Part shown: piece by piece, positions 35,890 through 45,845 of the stretch
How the letters are laid out: every line of letters begins with the position of its first letter
Position numbering within the stretch: the stretch's first letter is position 1
DNA from: Nocardioides gansuensis
GTDB taxonomy: Bacteria; Actinomycetota; Actinomycetes; Propionibacteriales; Nocardioidaceae
Direction: 5' to 3'
Assembly (NCBI RefSeq): GCF_003076135.1
Contig: NZ_QDGZ01000005.1
Coordinates: 62,001-126,000, forward strand
DNA: 64,000 bases
Position numbers and translations under genes: made by a program
Notes under the pieces: model-generated
Told to the model about the DNA's origin: nothing
Database searches by the model: none
The model's input: the letters and a program-made list of their open reading frames with translations, nothing else

Positions 35890-37206
35890 TCAGTCGCGCA
35901 GCGGGTGGGCGATCTCGTCGGCCGGCAGCCGGGCCCACAGGATCGCCACGATCGCGGCGACGCCCGGCACGATGCCGGCGATGAGGAAGGTGGCGCGGAG
36001 CCCGATCGCCTCCGACACCGGGCCGGCGAGCGCCATCGAGACCGGCATCAGCGAGACCGAGACGAAGAAGTCGAGGCTCGCCACCCGACCGAGCAGCTCG
36101 GGCGGCACCCGCCGCTGGAGGAGCGTGCCCCAGATGACCATCGGCGCCGAGAACATCGCGCCCATCACGAAGGCCGCGGCGATGACCGTCCACACCGACC
36201 CGGCGTAGCCGATCACCACGAACGGCAGCGAGCCGAGCCCCCAGCCGAGGTTCATCAGCGTGAGGTAGCGGCGCGGCATCCGCACCGACGCCACCGCCAG
36301 CGAGCCGAGCGCTCCACCGATGCCGAACGCGGCCAGCACGTAGGAGTGGTCGTCCGGCCCGCCGCCGAGCCGGTCCTTGATGAGGAAGGGGATGAGCACC
36401 TCGAGCGGGCCCATCATCGCCAGGATCATCAGCGAGGCGAACAGCAGCGTCGCGAGCAGCCACGGCGTGGCCACCATGTAGACGAAGCCCTCGCGCATGT
36501 CACGGAACGCCGAGCGGACCGGGTGGGCCGCGTGCTCCGGGTCGAGGGTGCGGCGGATCGGCGTCTGCGGCACCTTGAGCAGCGCCAGCACGCCGAGCGC
36601 GGACGCGACCGCAGCGACGGAGAACGCCGTGCCCGGGCTCCACACGCCGACCACGGCACCGGCGACCGCCGGCCCGATGGCCTGCCCGATCGTCGGGCGG
36701 ACCATCCCCTCGAAGCCGTTGACGGCCTGCAGGTCGCTCTCGGGGATCAGCGCGGGCAGCCACGCGGAGTAGGCCGGGTAGTAGAACGCCATGCCCATGC
36801 CGGTCACGAAGCTGACCGACGCGAGCAGCCAGACCGCGTCGAGGTCCGTCGACGACGCGAACGCGATCAGCCCCATGCCGAGCGTCTCGACGACGGCCAC
36901 GACGAGGAGGATCAGCTTCTGCGGGATGCGGTCCGCGACGACACCGGCGAGCAGCGCGGGCACCAGCACGCCGACGGCGCTCGCGGTCGAGACCACCGAC
37001 AGCTGGGCCGGGCCGCCGCCCATCCGGATGACCTCCCAGACCAGGCCGACGATCCACACTCCGCTCGCGAACGAGCTCAGCGAGAGGGCCACCGCGAGCC
37101 AGCGGTAGGCGGGTGTGCGGAACGGCGTCAGCGCCCGGGGGAGGGACCGGCCCGCGTGCTGGTCGCCGACCGTGTCGTGGACCTGGTCGGTGAGCGGGTC
37201 GGTCAT
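35890..37206 (-). CDS. MFS transporter (enterobactin-exporter-like, MFS_3)
   Basis: A 438-residue membrane protein with about twelve hydrophobic segments. ALTPFRTPAYRWLAVALSLSSF and the ADRIPQKLIL loop resemble the EntS/MFS_3 group of exporters, and QAVNGFEGMVRPTIGQAIGPAVAG is the conserved helix 4-5 region. The frame stays open for another 4.5 kb upstream, but only this segment is hydrophobic and family-like; the ATG at 37206 starts it. It converges on the M15 gene with only four bases between the stop codons. Substrate unknown. Confidence 0.9.
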   Translation of the reverse strand: MTDPLTDQVHDTVGDQHAGRSLPRALTPFRTPAYRWLAVALSLSSFASGVWIVGLVWEVIRMGGGPAQLSVVSTASAVGVLVPALLAGVVADRIPQKLILLVVAVVETLGMGLIAFASSTDLDAVWLLASVSFVTGMGMAFYYPAYSAWLPALIPESDLQAVNGFEGMVRPTIGQAIGPAVAGAVVGVWSPGTAFSVAAVASALGVLALLKVPQTPIRRTLDPEHAAHPVRSAFRDMREGFVYMVATPWLLATLLFASLMILAMMGPLEVLIPFLIKDRLGGGPDDHSYVLAAFGIGGALGSLAVASVRMPRRYLTLMNLGWGLGSLPFVVIGYAGSVWTVIAAAFVMGAMFSAPMVIWGTLLQRRVPPELLGRVASLDFFVSVSLMPVSMALAGPVSEAIGLRATFLIAGIVPGVAAIVAILWARLPADEIAHPLRD

Positions 37207-37250
37207 GGATCCAGCATGCCCCTGACCACCGACACCGGCACCTGAGTTTT

Positions 37251-37280
37251 GGTTGAGCTCGCTGCGCTCGCATCTCGACC
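37251..37280. repeat. variant dispersed hairpin element
   Basis: GGTTGAGCTCGCTGCGCTCG plus CATCTCGACC is an imperfect hairpin (GGTTGAG pairing CTCGACC). It shares its ends with the GGTCGAGCGAAGTCGAGACC family and probably belongs to it. It sits in the space between the divergent MFS and M13 genes. Confidence 0.6.
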
Positions 37281-37389
37281 ACCGATCGCGTCCGGGTCCG
37301 CTGAGCCCGCACCATGAGGCGCGGCGTACTCCCGGGCGACTGTCCATTTCCGTGTGGCGCGCTGGGGCGTGCGGGTTAGGGTCGACCGC

Positions 37390-39327
37390 GTGACGATCCT
37401 CGACGCAGCCCGCGACGGCATGAACCCCGACATCCGGCCCCAGGACGACCTCTTCGGCCACGTCAACGGACGCTGGCTCGACGAGACCGAGATCCCCAGC
37501 GACCGCTCCGCGTGGGGCCCGTTCGTCCAGCTCTCCGATGCTGCCGAGCAGCAGGTCAGGGAGATCATCGAGGCCTGTGGCGACGGCACCATCGAGGGGG
37601 AGGACGCCCGCAAGATCGGCGACCTGTTCACCTCCTTCATGGACACCGAGTCGATCGACCGCAAGGGCCTGCGGCCGATCCATCCGCTGCTCAGCGCGGT
37701 CGACGGGCTGCGCGACGTGCGCGACTTCGCGGCGTTCCTCGGCGAGTTCGAGCGCATCGGCGGCGCCGGCCTGTTCGGGTCCTACATCGACACCGACGAC
37801 AGGGACTCCGACCGCTACCTCTTCAACATCACCCAGGGCGGCCTGGGCCTGCCGGACGAGTCCTACTACCGCGAGGACAAGTTCGCCGAGATCCGGGAGA
37901 AGTACGTCGACTACCTGACCCGCCTGCTCACCCTCGGCGAGCACCCCGACCCCGCCGGCGCGGCCGCGACGATCCTCGACCTCGACACCCGGCTGGCCCA
38001 GGGCCACTGGGAGCGCGCCGAGACCCGCGACGTGCAGAAGACCTACAACCTCACCACGGCCGACGAGCTGAAGAAGCTCGCACCGGACTTCGACTGGGAC
38101 GCCTACGTCCGCAACCTCGGCGGCTCCGCGGCGACGATCGCCGAGTCCTGCGTGCGCCAGCCGTCCTACCTCTCCCACATCTCGGGCGTGCTCGCCGAGG
38201 TGCCGATCGAGTCGTGGAAGGCCTGGCTCTGGTCGCGCGTCCTGCGCAGCGCCGCGCCGTACCTCACCGACGACTTCGTCGAGACCAACTTCGACTTCTA
38301 CGGCCGCACCCTCAACGGCACCCCCGAGCTGCGGGAGCGTTGGAAGCGCGGTGTCGCGCTGGTCGAGGGGGCGATCGGCGAGGCCGTCGGCAAGATCTAC
38401 GTCGAGCGCCACTTCCCGCCGGAGGCGAAGGCGCAGATGGACGACCTGGTCGACAACCTGCTGAAGGCCTACCGGGTCTCCATCGAGGCGCTCGACTGGA
38501 TGGGCGAGGAGACCAAGCAGCGGGCCTACGAGAAGCTCGAGACCTTCCGCCCGAAGATCGGCTACCCCGAGAAGTTCCGCGACTACTCCAAGCTCGAGGT
38601 GCGGGCCGACGACCTCCTCGGCAACGTGGCTGCCTCGGCGCAGTTCGAGACCGACCGCGAGCTCGCCAAGATCGGGTCGCCGGTCGACCGCGACGAGTGG
38701 TTCATGCTCCCGCAGACGGTCAACGCCTACTACAACCCCGGCACCAACGAGATCTGCTTCCCCGCCGGCATCCTGCAGCCGCCGTTCTTCAGCCCCGATG
38801 CCGACCCGGCCGAGAACTACGGCGGCATCGGCGCCGTCATCGGCCACGAGATCGGCCACGGCTTCGACGACCAGGGCGCGCAGTACGACGGCCTCGGCAA
38901 CCTCAACGACTGGTGGACCGCCGAGGACAAGGCCGCGTTCGAGGTGAAGTCGAAGGCGCTCATCGAGCAGTACGACGGCTTCGAGCCGCGCACCCTGCCC
39001 GGCGAGCGGGTCAACGGTGCCCTCACGGTCGGCGAGAACATCGGCGACCTCGGCGGCCTCACCATCGCGCACAAGGCGTTCGTGATCAGCCAGGGCGGCG
39101 AGGTGACGCCCGAGCAGCGGCGTGCGCTGTTCCTCAACTGGGCGCACTGCTGGCGCACCAAGCGGCGCAAGGAGCAGGAGCTGCAGCTCCTGACGATCGA
39201 CCCGCACAGCCCGGCGGAGTTCCGCGCCAACATCGTGCGCAACCTCGACGAGTTCCACGAGGTCTTCGGGACCGCTCCCGGTGACGGCCTCTGGCTGGAG
39301 CCGGAGGACCGCGTCCGCATCTGGTAG
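37390..39327 (+). CDS. M13-family zinc metallopeptidase (neprilysin/PepO-like)
   Basis: A 645-residue gluzincin peptidase. The zinc motif HEIGH has His486, Glu487 and His490, and the third ligand is Glu549 in ENIGDLGG with Asp553. The substrate-positioning motif is VNAYYNPG, and CWRTKRR near the end is the family's C-terminal signature. RPQDDLFGHVNGRWL at the start is typical. There is no signal peptide, so it probably acts in the cytoplasm on short peptides. I chose GTG 37390 because TAGGGT (37377-37382) lies seven bases upstream, a leaderless arrangement; GTG 37354 is possible. Confidence 0.93.
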   Translation: MTILDAARDGMNPDIRPQDDLFGHVNGRWLDETEIPSDRSAWGPFVQLSDAAEQQVREIIEACGDGTIEGEDARKIGDLFTSFMDTESIDRKGLRPIHPLLSAVDGLRDVRDFAAFLGEFERIGGAGLFGSYIDTDDRDSDRYLFNITQGGLGLPDESYYREDKFAEIREKYVDYLTRLLTLGEHPDPAGAAATILDLDTRLAQGHWERAETRDVQKTYNLTTADELKKLAPDFDWDAYVRNLGGSAATIAESCVRQPSYLSHISGVLAEVPIESWKAWLWSRVLRSAAPYLTDDFVETNFDFYGRTLNGTPELRERWKRGVALVEGAIGEAVGKIYVERHFPPEAKAQMDDLVDNLLKAYRVSIEALDWMGEETKQRAYEKLETFRPKIGYPEKFRDYSKLEVRADDLLGNVAASAQFETDRELAKIGSPVDRDEWFMLPQTVNAYYNPGTNEICFPAGILQPPFFSPDADPAENYGGIGAVIGHEIGHGFDDQGAQYDGLGNLNDWWTAEDKAAFEVKSKALIEQYDGFEPRTLPGERVNGALTVGENIGDLGGLTIAHKAFVISQGGEVTPEQRRALFLNWAHCWRTKRRKEQELQLLTIDPHSPAEFRANIVRNLDEFHEVFGTAPGDGLWLEPEDRVRIW

Positions 39328-39336
39328 GCACCGTCC

Positions 39337-40077
39337 GTGCAGCAGCCCGGCCACGACCAGTCGTCGTACGGCGTCCGCTTCGACTGGGGGCCTACCGGCG
39401 CATCGGCGGTGACCGCGGACGTCGCCGTGGTCGTCGACGTGCTGTCCTTCACCACGACCCTGACGGTCGCGGTGGAGAAGGGCATCGAGGTCTTCCCCTT
39501 CCGCTGGCGTGACGGGCGGGCGGCCGAGCACGCGCTGCGGCACCGCGCGACCCTCGCGGTGGGCCGCTTCGAGGCGCTGGCCCGCTCGGACGCGCGCCAC
39601 GTCTCGCTCTCGCCCGCGACCCTGGCGAAGGCCGAGGACGTCGAGCGGCTTGTGCTGCCCAGCCCCAACGGCTCCACGATCGCGTTCCAGCTCGCCGAGG
39701 CTGGCGCGACCGTCGTCGGCGCGTGCCTGCGCAACGCCTCGGCAGTGGGCCGGTACGTCGCCGGGCTGGGCGGGTCCGTCGTCGTGATCGCGGCCGGTGA
39801 GCGCTGGGATGACGACACCCTGCGGCCGTGCGCCGAGGACCTGTGGGGCGCCGGTGCGGTTCTCGCCGCTCTGGAGCCCGCCTCCCGGCTCAGTCCCGAG
39901 GCTCGTCTCGCGGTGGCCGCCTATCGGGACGCCGACCTGCCCGACGACCTCCACGCCTGCGCCTCCGGGCGCGAGCTGATCGACGCCGGCTTCGTCGACG
40001 ACGTGACCGTGGCCGCCGAGCTGGACAGCTCCGACGTGGTGCCGGTGCTGCGCGGGGAGTCCTTCACCGCCGCGTAG
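39337..40077 (+). CDS. ComB/2-phosphosulfolactate phosphatase family protein
   Basis: A 246-residue protein with the ComB fold: VVVDVLSFTTTLTVAV near the N-terminus, LPSPNGSTIAFQL, the GERWDDDTLRPCAEDLWGAGA active-site segment and a C-terminal DDVTVAAELD. In methanogens ComB dephosphorylates 2-phosphosulfolactate for coenzyme M. No other coenzyme M gene is visible here, so the actinobacterial substrate is probably a different phosphate ester. Start is GTG 39337, nine bases after the M13 stop, and the flavoprotein starts nine bases after its own stop. Confidence 0.87.
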   Translation: MQQPGHDQSSYGVRFDWGPTGASAVTADVAVVVDVLSFTTTLTVAVEKGIEVFPFRWRDGRAAEHALRHRATLAVGRFEALARSDARHVSLSPATLAKAEDVERLVLPSPNGSTIAFQLAEAGATVVGACLRNASAVGRYVAGLGGSVVVIAAGERWDDDTLRPCAEDLWGAGAVLAALEPASRLSPEARLAVAAYRDADLPDDLHACASGRELIDAGFVDDVTVAAELDSSDVVPVLRGESFTAA

Positions 40078-40086
40078 CCTCGGACC

Positions 40087-41751
40087 GTGACGAGCGCCCC
40101 TGGACTGCCGACGATCGTGATCTGCGCCCCCGAGCACGCGGACGTGCTCGGCAGCGAGTTCGGCCGCTACGCCCGCGACTACGACCTGCAGGTCACCTCC
40201 ACCGCCGAGGAGACCACGCAGGCCCTCCAGCGGCTCCGGGCGGCCGGCACCCAGGTGCCCCTGGTCGTCACCGAGTCGAGGCTCCCCGACCAGCACGTGC
40301 TGCGGGCGATGTCGCAGTGGCGGTCCGTCGTCCCCACGATGCGGCGGATCGTGGCCGCGCACTGGGACCTCTTTCTCGCCGACGCCGACGAGCTCAGGCC
40401 GGGCCTGAGCAAGGGCACGTACGACGCCTACCTGCTGATGCCCCGCGGGGTGCGCGACGAGGAGTTCCACTCGGCCGTCACCGAGCTGCTCTCCGACTGG
40501 GGTGCCACCGTGCCCGCCCCCGAGGTGGCCACGATGCGGATCGTCGCGCCGCAGCCGACCGCCCTGACCGCCGCGATCGGGGACTTCCTCGACCGGATGG
40601 GGATGCCCCACCACCTGCTGGCCCCCGACTCCGAGGAGGGCCGGGCGCTGGTCGCCGAAGCCGGTGACACCGGCTTCCCCGTGGTCTCCGCCCTGGGTCG
40701 CGGCACGTTCGTGCCCACGGCGGTGCGCGACGTCGCCGTCCGGATCTACGGACGCCCGGCGGACATCGACGTCGGCAGCGTCGTCGACCTCGCCGTCGTC
40801 GGCGCCGGCCCGGCCGGCCTCGCGACCGCGGTCTACGGCGCCTCCGAGGGCCTCACGACGGTCGTCGTCGAAGCGGAGGCCGTCGGCGGCCAGGCGGGCC
40901 AGAGCTCGATGATCCGCAACTACCTCGGCTTCCCGCGCGGCATCTCCGGGATGCGGCTGGCCCAGCGCGCGCGCAACCAGGCGATCCGGTTCGGCACCCG
41001 CTTCTTCACCGGCTGGCCGGTCACCGAGCTGGTCCCTGGAAGCGACGGGCAGCCACACCGGCTGCTCACCGAGGGTGGCGAGGTGCGCGCCCGGACCGTC
41101 GTGCTCGCCTCCGGGGTGGCCTACCGCCGCCTCGGGGTGCCCGCGCTCGAGGACCTCGTCGGCATGGGCGTGCACTACGGCACGGTCGTCAGCGTGGCCC
41201 GCGAGACCGAGGGCAGCGACGTCGTCGTGGTCGGCGGCGGCAACTCCGCGGGCCAGGCGGCGCTGCACCTGGCGCGCTACGCCCGCTCGGTGACGATCGT
41301 GGCCCGCCGGCCGCTCGCCCAGACGATGTCCAGCTACCTGATCGGCGAGATCCGCTACAACGACGTCGTCCGGGTGTGCGAGGGCGGATCGGTCGTCGAC
41401 GGCGGCGGTGACGACCGGCTGGAGTGGCTGGTCGTCCGTGACGCGGCCGGCGTCGAGACCCGGCACCCGGCCGCCGGGCTGTTCCTGCTGCTCGGCGCCG
41501 ACCCGCAGTGCGACTGGCTCCCCGAGACGATCTGTCGCGACGACAACGGCTTCCTGCTCACCGGCCGCGACATCCCGAAGCACCTGTGGCGCGACGGCCT
41601 GCCGCCGGCCAACCTCGAGACCGCAGTCCCGGGCGTCTACGCCGTGGGCGACGTCCGCGCCGGCTCGATGAAGCGGGTGGCCGCCGCCTCGGGCGAGGGC
41701 GCCTCGGTCGTGCCCCTCGTGCACGCACACCTGGCCACGCTCGGCGACTGA
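40087..41751 (+). CDS. thioredoxin-reductase-like flavoprotein with N-terminal receiver-like region, lacking CxxC
   Basis: A 554-residue protein. Residues 8-130 look like a degenerate response-regulator receiver, residues 150-220 like a thioredoxin- or glutaredoxin-type insert (MRIVAPQPTALTAAIGDFLDRMG), and residues 235-554 are a two-nucleotide-domain flavoprotein with FAD motif VVGAGPAGLA, NAD(P) motif VVVGGGNSAGQAA and C-terminal FAD motif GVYAVGDVRAG. Where thioredoxin reductase has its redox-active CxxC, the sequence reads GMGVHYGTVVSVA, so it cannot reduce thioredoxin in the usual way. It is related to the proteins annotated as fused response regulator/thioredoxin reductase. Start GTG 40087 follows TAGCCT by six bases. 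Confidence 0.85.
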   Translation: MTSAPGLPTIVICAPEHADVLGSEFGRYARDYDLQVTSTAEETTQALQRLRAAGTQVPLVVTESRLPDQHVLRAMSQWRSVVPTMRRIVAAHWDLFLADADELRPGLSKGTYDAYLLMPRGVRDEEFHSAVTELLSDWGATVPAPEVATMRIVAPQPTALTAAIGDFLDRMGMPHHLLAPDSEEGRALVAEAGDTGFPVVSALGRGTFVPTAVRDVAVRIYGRPADIDVGSVVDLAVVGAGPAGLATAVYGASEGLTTVVVEAEAVGGQAGQSSMIRNYLGFPRGISGMRLAQRARNQAIRFGTRFFTGWPVTELVPGSDGQPHRLLTEGGEVRARTVVLASGVAYRRLGVPALEDLVGMGVHYGTVVSVARETEGSDVVVVGGGNSAGQAALHLARYARSVTIVARRPLAQTMSSYLIGEIRYNDVVRVCEGGSVVDGGGDDRLEWLVVRDAAGVETRHPAAGLFLLLGADPQCDWLPETICRDDNGFLLTGRDIPKHLWRDGLPPANLETAVPGVYAVGDVRAGSMKRVAAASGEGASVVPLVHAHLATLGD

Positions 41752-41795
41752 TCCACACGGCGCGGCTGTCGGGGCCGTGGGGTAGACAGGGGCCC

Positions 41796-43907
<2,112 letters not shown>

Positions 43908-43914
43908 GCCGGCG

Positions 43915-44325
43915 TCAGTCGCCTCGTGCCTTGCGGGCCAGCCGCATGCTGTCCTTGGCCAGCGCGGCGCACGCGAGGAGCGGCACCAGGCCGAAGGCGA
44001 TCCACGGCAGCTCGCCCCGGGCCACGCCGGCGGCGGTCACGGCGATGCCGAGGAGCGCGAGCCCCCGGAACGCCCAGGCCACCACGCCCGCGGTGCTCGG
44101 CGTGTCGCCGAGTCGCAGGGGGAGGAGCGCGATGGCGCCCAGGCCCAGCGTCACGAGTCCTGCCGCGAGCGGCAGGAACACGCCGAGGACGTCCGTGTCG
44201 GCTTCGAGGCGGACGAGGAAGAACAGGGACAGGGCGAGCAGCGCCACCCCGATCCCGGCCCCGACCAGTCCACCTCGGGCGACCTTGCCTCGGTCGACCT
44301 GCGTATCCTCCGGTGGGTTTCCCAT
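43915..44325 (-). CDS. hypothetical four-helix membrane protein
   Basis: A 136-residue protein with a 16-residue polar N-terminus (MGNPPEDTQVDRGKVA) and four hydrophobic segments separated by short loops, ending in a basic tail. No motif is recognised. It converges on the RecQ gene with a seven-base gap and is divergent from the WXG-like genes. No function can be proposed. Confidence 0.75.
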   Translation of the reverse strand: MGNPPEDTQVDRGKVARGGLVGAGIGVALLALSLFFLVRLEADTDVLGVFLPLAAGLVTLGLGAIALLPLRLGDTPSTAGVVAWAFRGLALLGIAVTAAGVARGELPWIAFGLVPLLACAALAKDSMRLARKARGD

Positions 44326-44378
44326 GATGGCTCCGAGGGTAGAGGAGCCCCGAAAGAATCATGGAAAGGGGTGAACAC

Positions 44379-44714
44379 GTGGGCTTCAGAGCGCGCCCCT
44401 CGCGGATCAAGCAGTTCGCGCGGGAGTTCATCATGCTCGAGTCGGCCTGCCAGACCGCTGAGTCCTACGCCGCGCACACCAAGCCCCAGGCGTCCGGGGG
44501 CTCGGCGTTCGTGCGGCTGCTCAACTCGACCACGGAGGTACGGCCGTCGGTGGAGGAGTTCTTCCGACACCTGGGCAAGCTCAGCGACATGTCGGCGGAC
44601 GAGCTGATCGCAACGGCCCGACACTACGAGATGACCGACGCCGAGCAGGCGGCGAAGGCGGACCAGCACTATCAGCAGGTCGCCAGCACGCCCCTGCCGA
44701 AGACGGGAGGCTGA
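44379..44714 (+). CDS. WXG/EspC-like small helical protein
   Basis: A 111-residue, mostly helical soluble protein without cysteine-based or membrane features apart from one Cys. The N-terminal helix AREFIMLESACQTAESYAAHTKPQASGG resembles the small type VII secretion partner proteins of actinobacteria in size and helix-loop-helix layout, but the W-x-G turn itself is absent. GTG 44379 is preceded by GGAAAGGGG; ATG 44361 is the alternative. The next gene starts two bases after its stop. The secretion assignment is a context-based guess. Confidence 0.7.
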   Translation: MGFRARPSRIKQFAREFIMLESACQTAESYAAHTKPQASGGSAFVRLLNSTTEVRPSVEEFFRHLGKLSDMSADELIATARHYEMTDAEQAAKADQHYQQVASTPLPKTGG

Positions 44715-44715
44715 C

Positions 44716-45432
44716 GTGGAGAGCCCGGCCGGAGTGCTGACCCCGCCCAAGGCGGATCCGCTGATCCCCGCGGCACTCGACACCTACCTGCACATCGGCG
44801 ACCTGATCTCACTCGGGCACTGGGCGATGGTCGCGATCGACAAGATGGGCGGCCCCAACATCCCCGAGGAGGTCGGCGAGTGGTTCGCCGGCGACTGGAG
44901 CGAGGTGGCCCGCTCCGCGGACGCGCTTCGCAAGCTGGGCGAGTTCTGCGACCAGACCGCCGAGGGCATCGCGGCCGACCTGGGGGTGCTCCGCGCCACC
45001 TGGGACGGGAAGGCGGCCACCGCCGCGTCGACCTACTTCACGGACCTGGCGGAGGAGCTGAAGACCCAGAAGGACAACTTCGACGACATCGCGAGTCAGT
45101 TCGACAGCACGGCCTTCGGGGTCAAGGAGATGGCCAACGCCGTGGGCAGTCTGGTCGAGAGCCTCGCCGACTACGCCATCGCCGCCGGCATCTCGCTGGC
45201 CGCTGCGGCGGCGAGCTCATGGACCGTCGTGGGCGGCATCGTCGGGGCGAGCGGCGCCGCCTACTCGATCTACAAGGGCGCCACGGTCATCAAGGAGCTC
45301 CTCGACATCCGCGCCAAGGTGTGGGTCGCCTGCGAGGCGCTGATGGGGCTGATCGCCGGCTCGCTCTCGTCCATCCAGGGATTCAGCACGGTGCAGCTGC
45401 CTGGCGCCTACAACAACTCGCAGGTGCGCTGA
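44716..45432 (+). CDS. WXG100-like protein, type VII secretion substrate-type
   Basis: A 238-residue protein. Residues 70-145 form two helices around the turn ATWDGKAATAASTYF, which matches W-x-G of WXG100/ESX proteins. Residues 150-205 hold two hydrophobic segments (IAAGISLAAAAASSWTVVGGIVGAS and nearby). It ends shortly after these, with no toxin or enzyme domain, unlike LXG or polymorphic toxins. GTG start. Its stop overlaps the next start (TGATG). No ESX core gene (eccA-E, mycP) is in the window. Confidence 0.78.
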   Translation: MESPAGVLTPPKADPLIPAALDTYLHIGDLISLGHWAMVAIDKMGGPNIPEEVGEWFAGDWSEVARSADALRKLGEFCDQTAEGIAADLGVLRATWDGKAATAASTYFTDLAEELKTQKDNFDDIASQFDSTAFGVKEMANAVGSLVESLADYAIAAGISLAAAAASSWTVVGGIVGASGAAYSIYKGATVIKELLDIRAKVWVACEALMGLIAGSLSSIQGFSTVQLPGAYNNSQVR

Positions 45433-45737
45433 TGACCGAGGAACGGGACGAGGTGCCCCTCCTGCCGAGCCTTGCGACGGACCGACGGCTCGACGCCCAG
45501 CTGCGTGACTCGCTCCGAATCCTCCGCGACCAGGCCGAGGACGCGGAGCTGCGTGAGCGAATCGCCGACGTTCTCGCCGGGCGCACCTCGCTCCGCGCGC
45601 TGGCCCGCTCGCCGGAGTTCGAGGCGTTCGTGACCCCGCTGGCGAGGCGAGGCTGGCAGGCCTGGGAGCAGATGGCCGAGGACGAGCGAGAGCAGCTCAC
45701 CGAGGACGCGAGGACACATCTCGACCCCTGGGGCTGA
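45432..45737 (+). CDS. hypothetical small charged protein, third gene of WXG-like module
   Basis: A 101-residue, charged, helical protein (DRRLDAQLRDSLRILRDQAEDAELRERIADVLAG). No family is recognised. The start ATG shares a base with the upstream stop, so it is translationally coupled to the WXG100-like gene. It could be a partner or chaperone of that protein; this is inference from position only. A strong terminator follows. Confidence 0.75.
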   Translation: MTEERDEVPLLPSLATDRRLDAQLRDSLRILRDQAEDAELRERIADVLAGRTSLRALARSPEFEAFVTPLARRGWQAWEQMAEDEREQLTEDARTHLDPWG

Positions 45738-45789
45738 GGGCCTGAACGGCTGAGGACCCGGGCTCAGCCGCGCGGGCGGTGGGAAAGCA

Positions 45790-45828
45790 ACCGCGGCCCC
45801 GCGAGCGGGTGCTCGCTGGGGCCGCGGT
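45790..45828. terminator. bidirectional two-tier hairpin
   Basis: ACCGCGGCCCC (45790-45800) pairs with GGGGCCGCGGT (45818-45828). Inside, GCGAGC pairs with GCTCGC around a GGGT loop, with one bulged T. It lies between two convergent genes. Confidence 0.75.
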
Positions 45829-45845
45829 GCGGTGTCGGACCGGTC

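Noticed and set aside
37207..41730. Minus-strand frame open for 4.5 kb upstream of the MFS gene
   Set aside because: It is antisense to the M13, ComB and flavoprotein genes, whose motifs are unmistakable. Its translation is a low-complexity mix of Ala, Gly, Asp, Val and Arg, as GC-rich mirror frames give.
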